DNA of 64,000 nt from Corynebacterium pseudogenitalium (GCF_024453815.1 NZ_CP072934.1:1-64000), one strand, 5' to 3'; shown: positions 11,884-21,650, counted from the stretch's first letter. Numbers and translations: made by a program. Notes: generated by a model from the sequence alone, not told the origin.

Positions 11884-14448
11884 ATGAGTGATGACACTCT
11901 AGGTGGCGGCGGCTCCGACGCCATCCAGCCCATTGACATCAATGAGGAGATGCAGACGAGCTACATCGATTACGCGATGAGCGTGATCGTCGGCCGTGCG
12001 CTCCCGGATGTCCGCGATGGCATGAAGCCGGTGCACCGCCGCATCATTTACGCGATGTACGACCACGGCTACCGCCCCGAGCGCTCGTACGTGAAGAGTG
12101 CCAAGCCTGTCGCCGACACGATGGGTAACTTCCACCCGCACGGCGACAGCGCGATTTATGACACGCTGGTGCGCATGGCCCAGCCGTGGGCGATGCGCTA
12201 CCCGCTGGTGGACGGCCAGGGTAACTTCGGTTCCCCTGGTAATGACGGCCCAGCGGCCATGCGTTACACCGAGTGCAAGATGACGCCGCTGGCGATGGAG
12301 ATGGTCCGCGACATCCGCGAGGACGCCGTGGAGTTCTCCCCGAACTACGACGGCAAGACCCGCGAGCCGGACGTGCTGCCATCGCGTGTGCCGAACCTGC
12401 TGATGAACGGCTCGAACGGTATCGCCGTCGGTATGGCCACCAACATCCCGCCGCACAACTTGAACGAGCTGGCGGAGGCCATCTACTGGATGCTCGACAA
12501 CTATGACGCGGATGAGCAGGCGGCGCTCGACGCGGTAATGGAGCGAGTGAAGGGCCCGGACTTTCCGACGGCCGGCCTCATCGTCGGCGATCAGGGCATC
12601 AAGGATGCCTACACCACGGGCCGCGGTTCGATCCGCATGCGTGGTGTGACCGAGATCGAGGAGATCGGCAACCGCCAGGTCATCACGATTACGGAGCTGC
12701 CGTACCAGGTCAACCCGGATAACTTCATCCACAACATCGCGGAGCAGGTTACCGCGGGCAAGATGGTGGGCATCTCCAAGATTGAGGACGAGTCCTCCGA
12801 CCGCGTGGGCATGCGCATCGTGGTCACGCTGAAGCGCGACGCGGTTCCTCGGGTGGTGCTCAATAACCTGTACAAGCACTCGCAGCTGGAGACGAACTTC
12901 TCCGCGAACATGCTCTCCATCGTCGACGGCGTGCCGCGCACGCTGCGCCTCGACCAGATGCTGCGCTACTACGTCAAGCACCAGATCGACGTCATCGTTC
13001 GCCGCACCAAGTTCCGCCTGGATGAGGCCGAGAAGCGCGCCCACATCCTGCGCGGCCTGGTCAAGGCCCTCGACGCGTTGGACGAGGTCATCGCCCTGAT
13101 CCGTCGCTCGCCAACGGTTGACGACGCCCGCCAGGGCCTGATCAAGCTTCTCGACGTCGACGAGATCCAGGCCAACGAAATCCTGGCAATGCAGCTGCGC
13201 CGCCTGGCAGCGCTGGAGCGCCAGAAGATCGTCGACGACCTGGCCGAGATCGAGCGCAAGATTGCCGACTACAAGGACATCTTGGCCCGTCCGGAGCGCC
13301 AGCGGGAGATCGTTGGCAACGAGTTGCGTGAGATCGTCGAAAAGTATGGCGACGAGCGCCGCACCCAGATCGTGGCCGCGACCGGCGATGTGACCGAGGA
13401 AGACCTCATCGCGCGCGAGAACGTCGTGGTTACCATCACCTCCACCGGATACGCGAAGCGCACGAAGGTGGATGCGTACAAGTCGCAGAAGCGCGGCGGC
13501 AAGGGTGTCCGCGGGGCGGAACTGAAGCAGGACGACGTGGTGAAGCACTTCTTCATCTGCTCCACCCACGACTGGATCTTGTTCTTCACCAACTTCGGCC
13601 GCGTGTACCGCCTCAAGGCCTACGAGCTGCCGGAGGCGGGCCGCACCGCTCGCGGCCAGCATGTGGCGAACCTGCTGGAGTTCCAGCCTGAGGAGCGCAT
13701 CGCGCAGGTCATCCAGATCCAGTCCTACGAGGACGCCCCGTACCTGGTCCTGGCCACCCGCGACGGCCGCGTGAAGAAGTCCCGCCTGACCGACTACGAG
13801 TCGGCGCGTTCCGCGGGCCTCATCGCGATCAACCTCAACGAAGGCGACGCCCTGATCGGCGCCGCGCTGGCAGGCGAGGAAGACGACCTGCTGCTCGTCT
13901 CTGAGCAGGGACAGGCCATCCGCTTCACCGCTGACGACGACCAGCTGCGCCCAATGGGTCGCGCGACCGCCGGCGTGAAGGGCATGCGCTTCCGCGGCGA
14001 CGACAAGCTGCTCGCAATGGCCGTGGTCCAGGACGGCGAGTTCCTGCTCGTCGCTACCGCTGGCGGCTACGGCAAGCGCACCGCGATTGAGGAGTACAAC
14101 ACCCAGGGCCGCGGCGGCATGGGCGTGATGACGTTCAAGTACACCCCGAAGCGTGGCAAGCTGATCGGCGCCCTGGCGGTCGATGAGGAAGACCAGATCT
14201 TCGCCATCACCTCCGCCGGCGGCGTGATCCGCACCGAGGTCAACCAGATCCGTCCGTCCTCCCGCGCCACGATGGGCGTCCGCCTCGTCGACCTCGCGGA
14301 TGACGTTGAGCTGCTGGCCATCGACAAGAACGTCGAGGAGCAGGGCGAAGAGGAGGCAACCGCGGTTGCCAAGGGCGAGAAGACGATTGAGGAAGCCAAG
14401 GAGCAGACCTCCTCGTCCATCTCCGCGTCGCCGAAGGATGGGGAGTAA
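11884..14448 (+). CDS. gyrA: DNA gyrase subunit A
   Basis: GyrA is the breakage-reunion subunit of gyrase. The 854-residue product has the catalytic Tyr in AAMRYTECK at about residue 128. The quinolone-determining stretch [10 protein letters not shown] has Ser near 89 and Asp near 93, the residues usual in sensitive enzymes at positions equivalent to E. coli Ser83 and Asp87. The GyrA-box is [10 protein letters not shown] near 537-546. The C-terminal domain has six beta-pinwheel blades and ends in an acidic, Ser-rich tail. AAGGTGAG precedes ATG at 11884. The DUF3566 gene begins 3 bases after the stop. Confidence 0.97.
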   Translation: MSDDTLGGGGSDAIQPIDINEEMQTSYIDYAMSVIVGRALPDVRDGMKPVHRRIIYAMYDHGYRPERSYVKSAKPVADTMGNFHPHGDSAIYDTLVRMAQPWAMRYPLVDGQGNFGSPGNDGPAAMRYTECKMTPLAMEMVRDIREDAVEFSPNYDGKTREPDVLPSRVPNLLMNGSNGIAVGMATNIPPHNLNELAEAIYWMLDNYDADEQAALDAVMERVKGPDFPTAGLIVGDQGIKDAYTTGRGSIRMRGVTEIEEIGNRQVITITELPYQVNPDNFIHNIAEQVTAGKMVGISKIEDESSDRVGMRIVVTLKRDAVPRVVLNNLYKHSQLETNFSANMLSIVDGVPRTLRLDQMLRYYVKHQIDVIVRRTKFRLDEAEKRAHILRGLVKALDALDEVIALIRRSPTVDDARQGLIKLLDVDEIQANEILAMQLRRLAALERQKIVDDLAEIERKIADYKDILARPERQREIVGNELREIVEKYGDERRTQIVAATGDVTEEDLIARENVVVTITSTGYAKRTKVDAYKSQKRGGKGVRGAELKQDDVVKHFFICSTHDWILFFTNFGRVYRLKAYELPEAGRTARGQHVANLLEFQPEERIAQVIQIQSYEDAPYLVLATRDGRVKKSRLTDYESARSAGLIAINLNEGDALIGAALAGEEDDLLLVSEQGQAIRFTADDDQLRPMGRATAGVKGMRFRGDDKLLAMAVVQDGEFLLVATAGGYGKRTAIEEYNTQGRGGMGVMTFKYTPKRGKLIGALAVDEEDQIFAITSAGGVIRTEVNQIRPSSRATMGVRLVDLADDVELLAIDKNVEEQGEEEATAVAKGEKTIEEAKEQTSSSISASPKDGE

Positions 14449-14451
14449 ACC

Positions 14452-14796
14452 ATGGCCGCCCGCAAGATAGTGGTGCGGCGCGTGGGTGTCGCCTCCGTGT
14501 TTAAGGTGGCGACGATCCTCGCCCTCGTCGGCTTCGTCGCGTGGATGCTGGGCGCGGCCATCGTCTACTACGGCCTCGCGCAGACTGGGGTCATTGACTC
14601 CTTGAACTCGCTGGTCAGTGGCGTCGGCGGCGACCAAGTTATCGACGCCACCCTGGTCATGTCCGCGGCAGGCCTCTTCGGGCTCATCGGCGTGGTGTTC
14701 GTCGCGGTGATGGCCCCGCTGACGGCGTTGCTCTACAACGCCATCGCGGACCTGGTCGGCGGCGTCACCCTGGTGATGTCCAACAGGGCGCGATAG
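14452..14796 (+). CDS. DUF3566 membrane protein
   Basis: The 114-residue protein has a basic N-terminus (AARKIVVRRVG) and two long hydrophobic segments, about residues 18-45 and 68-95. This matches the DUF3566 family found directly after gyrA in mycobacteria and corynebacteria (Rv0007-like). It follows gyrA by 3 bases and is surely cotranscribed. Its role is not established; a link with cell-envelope or division complexes is only suggested by conservation. Confidence 0.88.
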   Translation: MAARKIVVRRVGVASVFKVATILALVGFVAWMLGAAIVYYGLAQTGVIDSLNSLVSGVGGDQVIDATLVMSAAGLFGLIGVVFVAVMAPLTALLYNAIADLVGGVTLVMSNRAR

Positions 14797-14804
14797 CCGT
14801 GAGA

Positions 14805-14875
14805 TACCTACCGCTATAACAACTATAAAAACACCGCTTGTACTGGCGATTTGTCAAAGGTTATAGTGGTAGGTA
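14805..14875. promoter_or_regulatory. Inverted repeat overlapping the tRNA promoter
   Basis: TACCTACCGCTATAAC at 14805-14820 and GTTATAGTGGTAGGTA at 14860-14875 are inverted repeats with 15 of 16 matches around a 39-base loop. The right arm covers the spacer and the first bases of the -10 box of the tRNA promoter. It may be an operator pair or a stem-loop at the end of the gyrA transcript. Confidence 0.5.
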
Positions 14876-14879
14876 ATCT
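14851..14879 (+). promoter_or_regulatory. Sigma-70-type promoter of the tRNA-Ile/tRNA-Ala genes
   Basis: TTGTCA at 14851-14856 and TAATCT at 14874-14879 are separated by exactly 17 bases and lie 15 bases before the tRNA-Ile gene. Both boxes are close to the housekeeping consensus. Confidence 0.7.
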
Positions 14880-14894
14880 TACTTCTCGTTCCCA

Positions 14895-14968
14895 GGGCCT
14901 ATAGCTCAGTCGGTTAGAGCGCATCGCTGATAACGATGAGGTCGCAAGTTCGATTCTTGCTAGGCCCA
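14895..14968 (+). tRNA. tRNA-Ile (GAT)
   Basis: A 74-base cloverleaf: acceptor stem GGGCCTA pairs with TAGGCCC, discriminator A, anticodon loop CTGATAA with anticodon GAT, and T arm with TTCGATT. CCA is not encoded. It stands directly before tRNA-Ala, the conserved pair downstream of gyrA in actinobacteria. Confidence 0.97.
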
Positions 14969-14979
14969 CAGGAACAAAA

Positions 14980-15052
14980 GGGGCATTAGCTCAGTTGGTA
15001 GAGCACCTGCTTTGCAAGCAGGATGTCAGGAGTTCGATTCTCCTATGCTCCA
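14980..15052 (+). tRNA. tRNA-Ala (TGC)
   Basis: A 73-base cloverleaf: acceptor stem GGGGCAT pairs with ATGCTCC, including the G3:U70 pair that marks alanine tRNAs. The anticodon loop is TTTGCAA with anticodon TGC. CCA is not encoded. It follows tRNA-Ile by 11 bases and shares its promoter. Confidence 0.97.
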
Positions 15053-15060
15053 CAGGTTCA

Positions 15061-15094
15061 CCCTGGTCTTCGATTCGGAGGCCAGGGTTTTTTC
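15061..15094 (+). terminator. Rho-independent terminator of the tRNA operon
   Basis: CCCTGGTCTT pairs with AGGCCAGGG and is followed by a run of six T. It begins 9 bases after tRNA-Ala. Confidence 0.85.
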
Positions 15095-15387
15095 ATGCGT
15101 TGACACGTGTCCCCCCTGTTTGGTGGCAGTGGTGTTTTGAGTGTGATAGATCACGTTTTTGTTGCATACTTTGACAGGTTTTGTGAAGCTGCTGGTCAGG
15201 GGGTTTTTGGGGGTTGTGGGGTGTGGTTTTGTGGGTTGTGGTGGTGTTTTTGTGGTGGTGGGGGCGTAGTGGACTACTTTCAGGGAGATTTTTGTGATTG
15301 AATAAATGTCTGTCAGTTTGTGGATCCGTGTTCAGATGGTCTTCAGGCTGCTTCGAATATCTCCTACGATTTTTAAGGATTGAGCCG
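15095..15387 (+). promoter_or_regulatory. Leader region of the large surface protein gene
   Basis: This 293-base stretch is strikingly G/T-rich on the plus strand between about 15180 and 15270. It holds a short palindrome GTGATAGATCAC (15139-15150) and TTGACA at 15170-15175 as a possible -35 box, but no convincing -10 pair was found. AAGGAT at 15375-15380 is the probable ribosome binding site for the TTG start at 15388. An upstream in-frame ATG at 15298 exists but would place 30 residues before the signal peptide. Confidence 0.45.
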
Positions 15388-18300
15388 TTGCAAAACGCAC
15401 ATCTTAAGAAGCGAATCATGGCCGGCCTGATTACAGGCGTCATGGCCGTTAGCACCGTGCACGTTGCTGCGCCGAACGCAAGCGCAGACATTGCTGTTAC
15501 AAGCCAGTACGATCAGCTCTCCCAGGAGGAGCTGCAGAAGGTCTTTGAAGGCCAGCAGATCTGGAAAGAGAAGATCCCGAAGGGCCAGAACGCTCTCGGT
15601 CTGCTGGCTACCCAGTACGGCCCGGGCTGGTGCATCGACTGGGGCGTCGATAACCCGTGGAACAACCCGAAGGGTTACTCCTTCCGTAAGCTGACCGGCC
15701 AGTCCGGCCGCTACGGCGTTGGTAACCGCATCAACCCGGATGTTGAGAAGGGCGCCATCAACCTGATGAAGGCCGTTCTCGAGGACCAGGAGAAAGGCGA
15801 CATCGAGGGCGTTAAGCGCAAGATGATGTACATGCAGGCGTTGGTTTCCAACAACCTTGCATACCTCAACGAGGTTCGCCCGAACCTGATGGGTGACGCG
15901 ATGTTCACCGAGCTGACCGGTTTCGAGATTCGCTACAAGCGTGTTGATAGGGCAAACCCGGGGCCGAACTACTACCTCGTCGTTAACGAGGGAGCGATGG
16001 AAAAGGTTCGCAAGAGCTACAACAAAGGCGAATACATCGTTGTCTTGATGCCAAACAACTACAACCTGAATTTCAGCTGGAGGCGTGAATACACTTCCCA
16101 GCGTCTGATCACGCCGTACCAGCCAGGTCTGGAGAAGCCGAAGCAGCCAAAGCCGCAGGAGCCTCACTACACGAACACGACAGTGACGCTGCCGAAGAGC
16201 ACGGTTACCACCGTCGTGACAGTCCCAGAGGCGACCGAGACCCGCTGGGAGCAAATCCCGCCGACCACGAAGGTAACGACTGTAACGAAGCCGGCGGAGA
16301 CGAAGACCACTACGGTTACTCACGAGCCGTCGACGGTGACGACGACCAAGCGTGAAAACGGCAAGGACGTCACGGTCACGAAGACCATCACGCCGGAGCC
16401 GTCGATCGTTGAGACGGTTGTTCCAGGCTCGACAGTCACCAACACGACGACCGTTACTGAGCGCCCAGTCGTGACCACGGTCAAGGAGCACGTCACCCCG
16501 ACGACGGAGACCCACTACACGACCGTCCCAACGACGGTTGAGGTCACCCCGTCTGACGTCACCGAGACGAAGACCGAGCAGTCCACGGTCACGACGACTT
16601 CCACGAACGTCAACGTTCAGGAGATCATCAAGGAGTACTACACCCGGATCGAGAAGGAAGTCTACGAGATCCACAACACGATCGACATCCGTCACAAGGA
16701 CGAGAAGAAGATCCTTGACATGGGCGATCTGAAGAAGCAGGGCTACTCCTGGCGCATCACGAAGGGCGAGGACCTCGTGATCGTGGATCGCGATAAGGAC
16801 AACAACCTGATCATCAAGCCGAAGGATGACTTCAAGGGATCCGGTGTTGTTGAGATCGTCGTTACCGATGAGAACGGCAACGAGTACATCTACGAGCTGC
16901 AGATCAACGATCGCACTGGTGAGGTCGAGCACCTCAACAAGATCGTGAACAACTACTTCTACAACATCAACCAGGGTGGCTCTGATCGCACCAAGATCAT
17001 CACGCTGGACAAGGGTGACAAGGTAGAGGTTCTCGAGGGTGGCGACATCGCGACCGTGAAGGACGATGGTGCTGGCAAGCTCGTCATCACCCCGAAGGAC
17101 AAGGATGTTCACGGTGAGGTGATCGTCAAGATCACGTCGAAGAATGGTGAAGAGAAGCAAAACATCATCACTATTGAGAACATCAACTCCACCTACAAGG
17201 TGACCCGCGAGATCCTCAACACCTCCGTAGGCTTCGTTGAGCGTCGTGGCGGTACGAAGTTTGAGATCACCTCCGACGAGAACAAGGTCATCAAGGAGAT
17301 CGTCGAGGACGGCGACAACTGGAAGATCGTTCCGAATGAGGGCGCTGAAGGCGAAGCAAAGGTCACCTTCACTGACAAGGACGGCCGTACCTACGACTTC
17401 ACGTTCATCGTCAAGAAGGACGTGAATGCAGGTCCGGACATCCGTGACGTTGTGATCAACTACAACAAACAGGAAAAGCTCAACGGCAAGGTTGAGATCG
17501 AGCGTCGCGACAACTACACCATCAAGATTGTTAGCGGCGAAGAGTACGCAACGGTCGTTGAAGAGGACGGCCAGTGGGTTGTGAAGCCGACCGACGCCGC
17601 GGCCAATAATCTTCAGGGCAGCCAGGTCGTCGTTCAGGTGAACGATGACAAGGGTGAGCTGCGCAACATCTGGAACATCCAGATCAATCCGGCTCTCAAC
17701 CAGGACACTTTCGAGAAGCGCGTGCTGCAGCGTGAGGCGGTTGATCGTTCCTACATGACGATTAACGCTGGCAACGCCACGAACAACAACCTCACCATCA
17801 CTGAGGGTGAGGACTTGGTCGTCAAGGATGAGAAGAATACGAAGACCAACGACAACGGTGACACTACCGATTTGCGCTTCCGCTTCAAGCCGGGCACGAA
17901 GGGCCAGGTCAAGATCCAGGAGACGATGCGTTGGCGTCTCGATGGTGGTCCGAAGCTTCCTAAGGGTTCGACCATCCTCGACGAAACCTTGCTCGATCCA
18001 GAGAACGATGAACCGGACGTGTTGAAGGTCCTTGTCGAGAAGGCTCCGAAGGACAAGAATGGCAAGCCGTACGTTGACCTTGTCATCACCGAGTGGGTTG
18101 TTGATGTCGAGCCGGGTCACGTCCAGGAGCTGAACCACGAGTTCACCACTGACAACGACCTGACGATTCAGGGCACCGACCTCAAGCTCATCAAGGGCGA
18201 GGAGCTGCTGAAGTCGAAGCCTGAAGACGGCTCCATCATGAAGCTGGAGCCGAACCGCTTTGCGGACGGCACGGTTGTCGTTGAGAACCGCACGAAGGAT

Positions 18301-19917
18301 GGCTACGTCTTCGAGCGTTACACCATCAACTTCAAGCCTGGTCGTGTCGTGAACAAGGTCACCAAGCTCAAGCGTGCGATCACGACTGATAGCACCGCGA
18401 AGCTGGCCCGCTACGAGAACGACAAGGTCTTCAAGGTCCTTGAAGGCACCCTTGCTGACGGTAAGGACATCACCAGCGAATTCAAGAAGTACTTCAAGTA
18501 CTCCGAGGAGACGAACGAGTTTAAGCTCGTCCCGCTTGAGGCAGCAATCGGCAAGGTCTTCACCTTCCAGGTGGCTGACGATCGTGGCGTGTACGCGAAC
18601 TACGAATTCACCGTTGGTGCTGGCGAAAACGAGAGCAACCGTACCTTCGAGATCCCAGAATCGTCCGAGTTCCGCGTGCTGCAGATCAACCCGAACACCA
18701 TGGTGTGGGTCAGTGGTTCCGAGAACTTCACGACGAACGTCCAGGACAGCGGTTCTGTCGACGGCAAGAGCAACAAGATCTCTGAGTGGGTTGCAAAGCC
18801 TGTGAAGGGTTCGGCTGGCAAGTCCGGCATCGTGCAGGAGGTTGACCCAGACGGCAACGTTGTTAACCGTTACACGCTGAACATCACGGCACCGAAGGTC
18901 CGCAAGTTCGATGAGGTTCAGAAGGGCGCCATTGTTGGCGAGAGGGTGGAGCTCGAGAAGAAGGACAAGGACAACAATTTTGCCATCGTCAAGGGCGGCG
19001 ACCTTGTCAAAGACAAGAGCGAGGATAACTCCAAGTTCACGTTGAAGAACGAGGCTGCCAACCAGACTGTGGTTGTTGAGGAGACGAACAAAAACGGTGA
19101 CCTGGTGACTCGATACACCATCTCCGTGCTGCCAAAGGGCTGGTCCACTTCCGAGGGTGCAAACATTGCCGACCCGAACAAGCTCTTCATCATTAAGAAG
19201 AACGAGAAGACCGGCGTCATCACCATCCAGCTCAACCCTGACTCTGGCGTGAAGCTTGACCTGAGCAAGGTCGACTTCGACATTGTCGGCGGTAAGGCGA
19301 CGAAGGAGTTCAAGGACGGCAAGTGGATCATCACCCCGGAGAAGAATGGCAACCTCACCATCGTGCCGATCTTCCCGAACTCTGCTCAGGGTGCTCCAGT
19401 CGATGTTGAGGTAAATATCACCGTTACGAAGGAAACCAAGGGTTCCTCGAACGCGAACTTCAAGGACCCGAAGTGCATCGCTGGTCTGGTCGGCATGGCG
19501 TCGCCACTGCTGCTGTTGATCCCGCTGGGCATCCTCTCCCAGGTCCGCATTCCGGGCCTCGAGAGCCTGCGCGCAGAGGTCAACGCAGCCATCAAGCGCG
19601 CTAACGATGACATCCAGCGTGGCCTGGGTATCTACGACCGCGACCGCGCAGAGCGCGCAGCCGGCCTGCAGGGTGCGTTCCAGGTAGCGAACCCACAGAT
19701 GATCGGCCTCGCAGGTGGCGCCCTCGGTGCCATCACCGCCGGCCTGATCATCATGGACGTTGTCCTGCGTAGCTGTGGTGTGGACGAAGCAACGTCCTCC
19801 TACCAGCTGGGCAAGGCAACCGGCAACCAGACCCTGATTGACGGTTCCTCCAAGAAGGACGATCAGGGCACCGAGGAAGCAAAGCCTGCCGAGGACAAGC
19901 CAGCGGAGAACAACTAA
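15388..19917 (+). CDS. Very large secreted surface protein with membrane anchor
   Basis: From a TTG start with AAGGAT upstream, the roughly 1,509-residue product begins with a signal peptide (basic HLKKR, hydrophobic AGLITGVMAVSTVHVAA, NASA-D cleavage site). A globular domain (about 40-250) has the core AQYGPGWC-like and WNNPKGY motifs. A Thr/Val repeat linker (about 260-410, STVTT and TVTKP units) follows. Then come many diverged, Asp/Lys/Glu-rich roughly 80-residue repeats with patterns like GEDLV and WxxxP. Two C-terminal hydrophobic segments (about 1361-1380 and 1437-1460) flank a coiled, Arg-rich stretch, with a Glu/Lys tail and no LPxTG. Cell-envelope stalk or adhesin is likely; no enzymatic motif is visible. 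Confidence 0.85.
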   Translation: MQNAHLKKRIMAGLITGVMAVSTVHVAAPNASADIAVTSQYDQLSQEELQKVFEGQQIWKEKIPKGQNALGLLATQYGPGWCIDWGVDNPWNNPKGYSFRKLTGQSGRYGVGNRINPDVEKGAINLMKAVLEDQEKGDIEGVKRKMMYMQALVSNNLAYLNEVRPNLMGDAMFTELTGFEIRYKRVDRANPGPNYYLVVNEGAMEKVRKSYNKGEYIVVLMPNNYNLNFSWRREYTSQRLITPYQPGLEKPKQPKPQEPHYTNTTVTLPKSTVTTVVTVPEATETRWEQIPPTTKVTTVTKPAETKTTTVTHEPSTVTTTKRENGKDVTVTKTITPEPSIVETVVPGSTVTNTTTVTERPVVTTVKEHVTPTTETHYTTVPTTVEVTPSDVTETKTEQSTVTTTSTNVNVQEIIKEYYTRIEKEVYEIHNTIDIRHKDEKKILDMGDLKKQGYSWRITKGEDLVIVDRDKDNNLIIKPKDDFKGSGVVEIVVTDENGNEYIYELQINDRTGEVEHLNKIVNNYFYNINQGGSDRTKIITLDKGDKVEVLEGGDIATVKDDGAGKLVITPKDKDVHGEVIVKITSKNGEEKQNIITIENINSTYKVTREILNTSVGFVERRGGTKFEITSDENKVIKEIVEDGDNWKIVPNEGAEGEAKVTFTDKDGRTYDFTFIVKKDVNAGPDIRDVVINYNKQEKLNGKVEIERRDNYTIKIVSGEEYATVVEEDGQWVVKPTDAAANNLQGSQVVVQVNDDKGELRNIWNIQINPALNQDTFEKRVLQREAVDRSYMTINAGNATNNNLTITEGEDLVVKDEKNTKTNDNGDTTDLRFRFKPGTKGQVKIQETMRWRLDGGPKLPKGSTILDETLLDPENDEPDVLKVLVEKAPKDKNGKPYVDLVITEWVVDVEPGHVQELNHEFTTDNDLTIQGTDLKLIKGEELLKSKPEDGSIMKLEPNRFADGTVVVENRTKDGYVFERYTINFKPGRVVNKVTKLKRAITTDSTAKLARYENDKVFKVLEGTLADGKDITSEFKKYFKYSEETNEFKLVPLEAAIGKVFTFQVADDRGVYANYEFTVGAGENESNRTFEIPESSEFRVLQINPNTMVWVSGSENFTTNVQDSGSVDGKSNKISEWVAKPVKGSAGKSGIVQEVDPDGNVVNRYTLNITAPKVRKFDEVQKGAIVGERVELEKKDKDNNFAIVKGGDLVKDKSEDNSKFTLKNEAANQTVVVEETNKNGDLVTRYTISVLPKGWSTSEGANIADPNKLFIIKKNEKTGVITIQLNPDSGVKLDLSKVDFDIVGGKATKEFKDGKWIITPEKNGNLTIVPIFPNSAQGAPVDVEVNITVTKETKGSSNANFKDPKCIAGLVGMASPLLLLIPLGILSQVRIPGLESLRAEVNAAIKRANDDIQRGLGIYDRDRAERAAGLQGAFQVANPQMIGLAGGALGAITAGLIIMDVVLRSCGVDEATSSYQLGKATGNQTLIDGSSKKDDQGTEEAKPAEDKPAENN

Positions 19918-19953
19918 CGTTGACTCCGTCTCAGGCTGAGGTCAGGGCATAAC

Positions 19954-19995
19954 AAAACCCGGCCCGCACACCACACGGTGCGCGGGCCGGGTTTT
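19954..19995. terminator. Bidirectional terminator
   Basis: AAAACCCGGCCCGC and GCGGGCCGGGTTTT form a 14-bp perfect stem with A/T runs on both sides. It sits between the convergent surface protein and DoxX-like genes and should act in both directions. Confidence 0.9.
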
Positions 19996-20017
19996 CTCTT
20001 GCAGTAAAGGGAATCGG

Positions 20018-20437
20018 CTACTTCCGCTTCTTCGGCAACGCCATCAGCGCCGCACCCATCGAAACCAGCCACGAATCCTTCGCCAGGGAAAGGCCATCGT
20101 GGGAAGGACGGATGCCGTCGTCCTCGGTCATGGCGTCGTTGTTGAAGTACATCGTCAACATGCCAGCGCCAAACGAGCCAAGGGCCGCACCGGCGAGACG
20201 GTTGCTCACAAAGGGGGCGAGCAGCGCGCCGGCCACCGCTGCCTCAGAGACAGCGAGACCCTTGCCGAACTGCTCCGGATCCAACTTGCCAAGCGCAGGG
20301 ATGCCCGTGGCAGCCATGCCTTGGAGGCCCTCGGCGGCCTCGCGGTTGAGGCCGAACTTGCCCAGGGCAGAGTTCAAAATGAAAAGCCCCGTCGGGACGC
20401 GCAGGGCAACGGATGCAAGCTTTGCGGATGTAGACAT
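20018..20437 (-). CDS. DoxX-like small membrane protein
   Basis: The 139-residue protein begins MSTSAKLASVALRVPTGLFILNSAL-type sequence and has about four weakly hydrophobic helices with small residues, ending in a basic PKKRK tail. The N-terminal helix with R-x-x-x-G-x-x-x-x-N-x-A-x-x-K resembles DoxX-family proteins, but the match is partial. AAGGAG lies 7 bases before the ATG. Function unknown; an envelope-associated or thiol/redox role is only a family guess. Confidence 0.65.
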   Translation of the reverse strand: MSTSAKLASVALRVPTGLFILNSALGKFGLNREAAEGLQGMAATGIPALGKLDPEQFGKGLAVSEAAVAGALLAPFVSNRLAGAALGSFGAGMLTMYFNNDAMTEDDGIRPSHDGLSLAKDSWLVSMGAALMALPKKRK

Positions 20438-20455
20438 AGTGTGCTCCTTCGTTAT

Positions 20456-20505
20456 TGGTAGATCGCAATGCGTGTTGACGCATCAACAATGTTGCGAGTC
20501 TACCA
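20456..20505 (-). promoter_or_regulatory. Nested palindrome in the leader of the DoxX-like gene
   Basis: Outer arms TGGTAGA-TCGCAA and TTGCGA-GTCTACCA pair with one bulge. Inside them, GTTGA-CGCA-TCAAC (20474-20487) is a perfect 5-bp-arm palindrome. The structure ends 18 bases before the gene start and could be an operator or an mRNA stem-loop. Confidence 0.45.
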
Positions 20506-20535
20506 GTCGTAGAAGTCACCTGCAGAAGGGGGAGC

Positions 20536-20602
20536 GCACCAAATTCGTGATTTTCCGAAGGTCGCACACGTGTTTTCCCAGGTCACTAAACGCGCCGCTC
20601 TG
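20536..20602. repeat. Family A repeat, left portion interrupted by the IS
   Basis: GCACCAAATTC starts a family A unit that reaches the TTTTCCCAGGTC block, then stops at the IS left end. The closing half GGGAATTTGGTGC appears at 22582-22594 on the other side of the IS. Confidence 0.6.
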
Positions 20603-20631
20603 TGTCAAGTGGTTGTGGGCCAGATTCATGG

Positions 20632-21621
20632 TTAACAATGCATCATCAATGCACGCGGCGTCGGCGCCGTCTTACTCGTTGTGCGGATAATCGTGACTTT
20701 CTCAGGCAACCCAATCGGTGTTTTCGGTATCGCGGTAATTAGCCCATCGGCAAGTGCTTGCTCGACGGCATCTCGCCGGGTGGCTTCCATCTGTTGCCAC
20801 GTGCCGTCAAGCACGCTTTGCGGTGTGTAGCCATTAATCCCTCTGTGGGGCCGTTGGTTATACAAGTGTGTAAACTCATCAACCCAGCTCGCCGCGTGCT
20901 TAATGCTGGCAAAAGCCCTCGGGTAGTAGGCCATACCTTTCATCGTGTGAAACAACGACTCCATATGCGGATTATCGTTACTGATCGACGGCCTACTGAA
21001 CGACCGTTTGACCTGGTGGGCATCAAAAAGTTCGCCAAGGCTACGACTAGTCATCGCTGCCCCGTTATCGGAGTGCACCGTGTCAACATCAGGGTGTGCG
21101 GCAAAGATTTCTTCAAACATATGCCGTGCCACGCGGGAATCTTCGTGGTGGGCAACGACTGCGCCAACAACAGCACGGGAATAGAGATCGATTGCGGTAT
21201 GGCAGGCGTAGTACTGGTTGGTGTACTTGCCTGGAAGGTAGGTGATATCCCAGCACAGCACTTGACCTGGCCGGTGTGCTTCAACATGTGGGGACTGGTT
21301 GTTGCCGCGTGCACGCCGCGGGCGTGTTCTGCTTGTGCCGTGGCGTTGTGATAAGAGTTTGCCGTGTGCTTTGGCAACCCGGTAGAAGCTACGCAAGCTG
21401 GCGATATAGCACCCATTGTTCAATGCGTGGTAGAAGACATCATCCACACTCGAATACGGATTGGCATCCAACAAGGCCAAAATGTCGTTGACTTGCGCAT
21501 CGGTTAAGCGTTTGATGTTGCGTTTGTGATGCGGGATCGGATCTTGCTTCTTCGGGCGAGGATTGTCCTGGTAATACCGCCTGGAACGCGCCACTCCTAA
21601 CACGCTGCAAGCTTTCCTCAT
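20632..21621 (-). CDS. IS transposase OrfB (DDE integrase domain)
   Basis: The 329-residue frame has an N-terminal helix-turn-helix, then an rve integrase core with WDITYLPG (Asp near 120), HSDNGAAM (Asp near 181) and NPHMESLF (Glu 36 residues later), a DD35E spacing. The frame is open upstream of the ATG (GLQQENELIEALVGIGHS), overlapping the orfA end in the -1 frame, so the working protein is probably an OrfAB fusion made by frameshifting. Intact. Confidence 0.88.
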   Translation of the reverse strand: MRKACSVLGVARSRRYYQDNPRPKKQDPIPHHKRNIKRLTDAQVNDILALLDANPYSSVDDVFYHALNNGCYIASLRSFYRVAKAHGKLLSQRHGTSRTRPRRARGNNQSPHVEAHRPGQVLCWDITYLPGKYTNQYYACHTAIDLYSRAVVGAVVAHHEDSRVARHMFEEIFAAHPDVDTVHSDNGAAMTSRSLGELFDAHQVKRSFSRPSISNDNPHMESLFHTMKGMAYYPRAFASIKHAASWVDEFTHLYNQRPHRGINGYTPQSVLDGTWQQMEATRRDAVEQALADGLITAIPKTPIGLPEKVTIIRTTSKTAPTPRALMMHC

Positions 21622-21650
21622 TGAGTGACCGATACCAACGAGGGCTTCGA

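Noticed and set aside
11899..14637. 912-codon open frame on the minus strand opposite gyrA
   Set aside because: It is the antisense of gyrA, with His/Val/Asp/Gly-rich composition and no domain; high G+C coding DNA leaves such frames open.
15139..15150. CRP/GlxR-like site before the large surface protein gene
   Set aside because: GTGATAGATCAC has a shorter centre than TGTGA-N6-TCACA, so it does not fit the GlxR consensus.
15298..15387. Upstream ATG start for the large surface protein
   Set aside because: It has no ribosome binding site and would put 30 atypical residues before a clear signal peptide; the TTG at 15388 has AAGGAT upstream.
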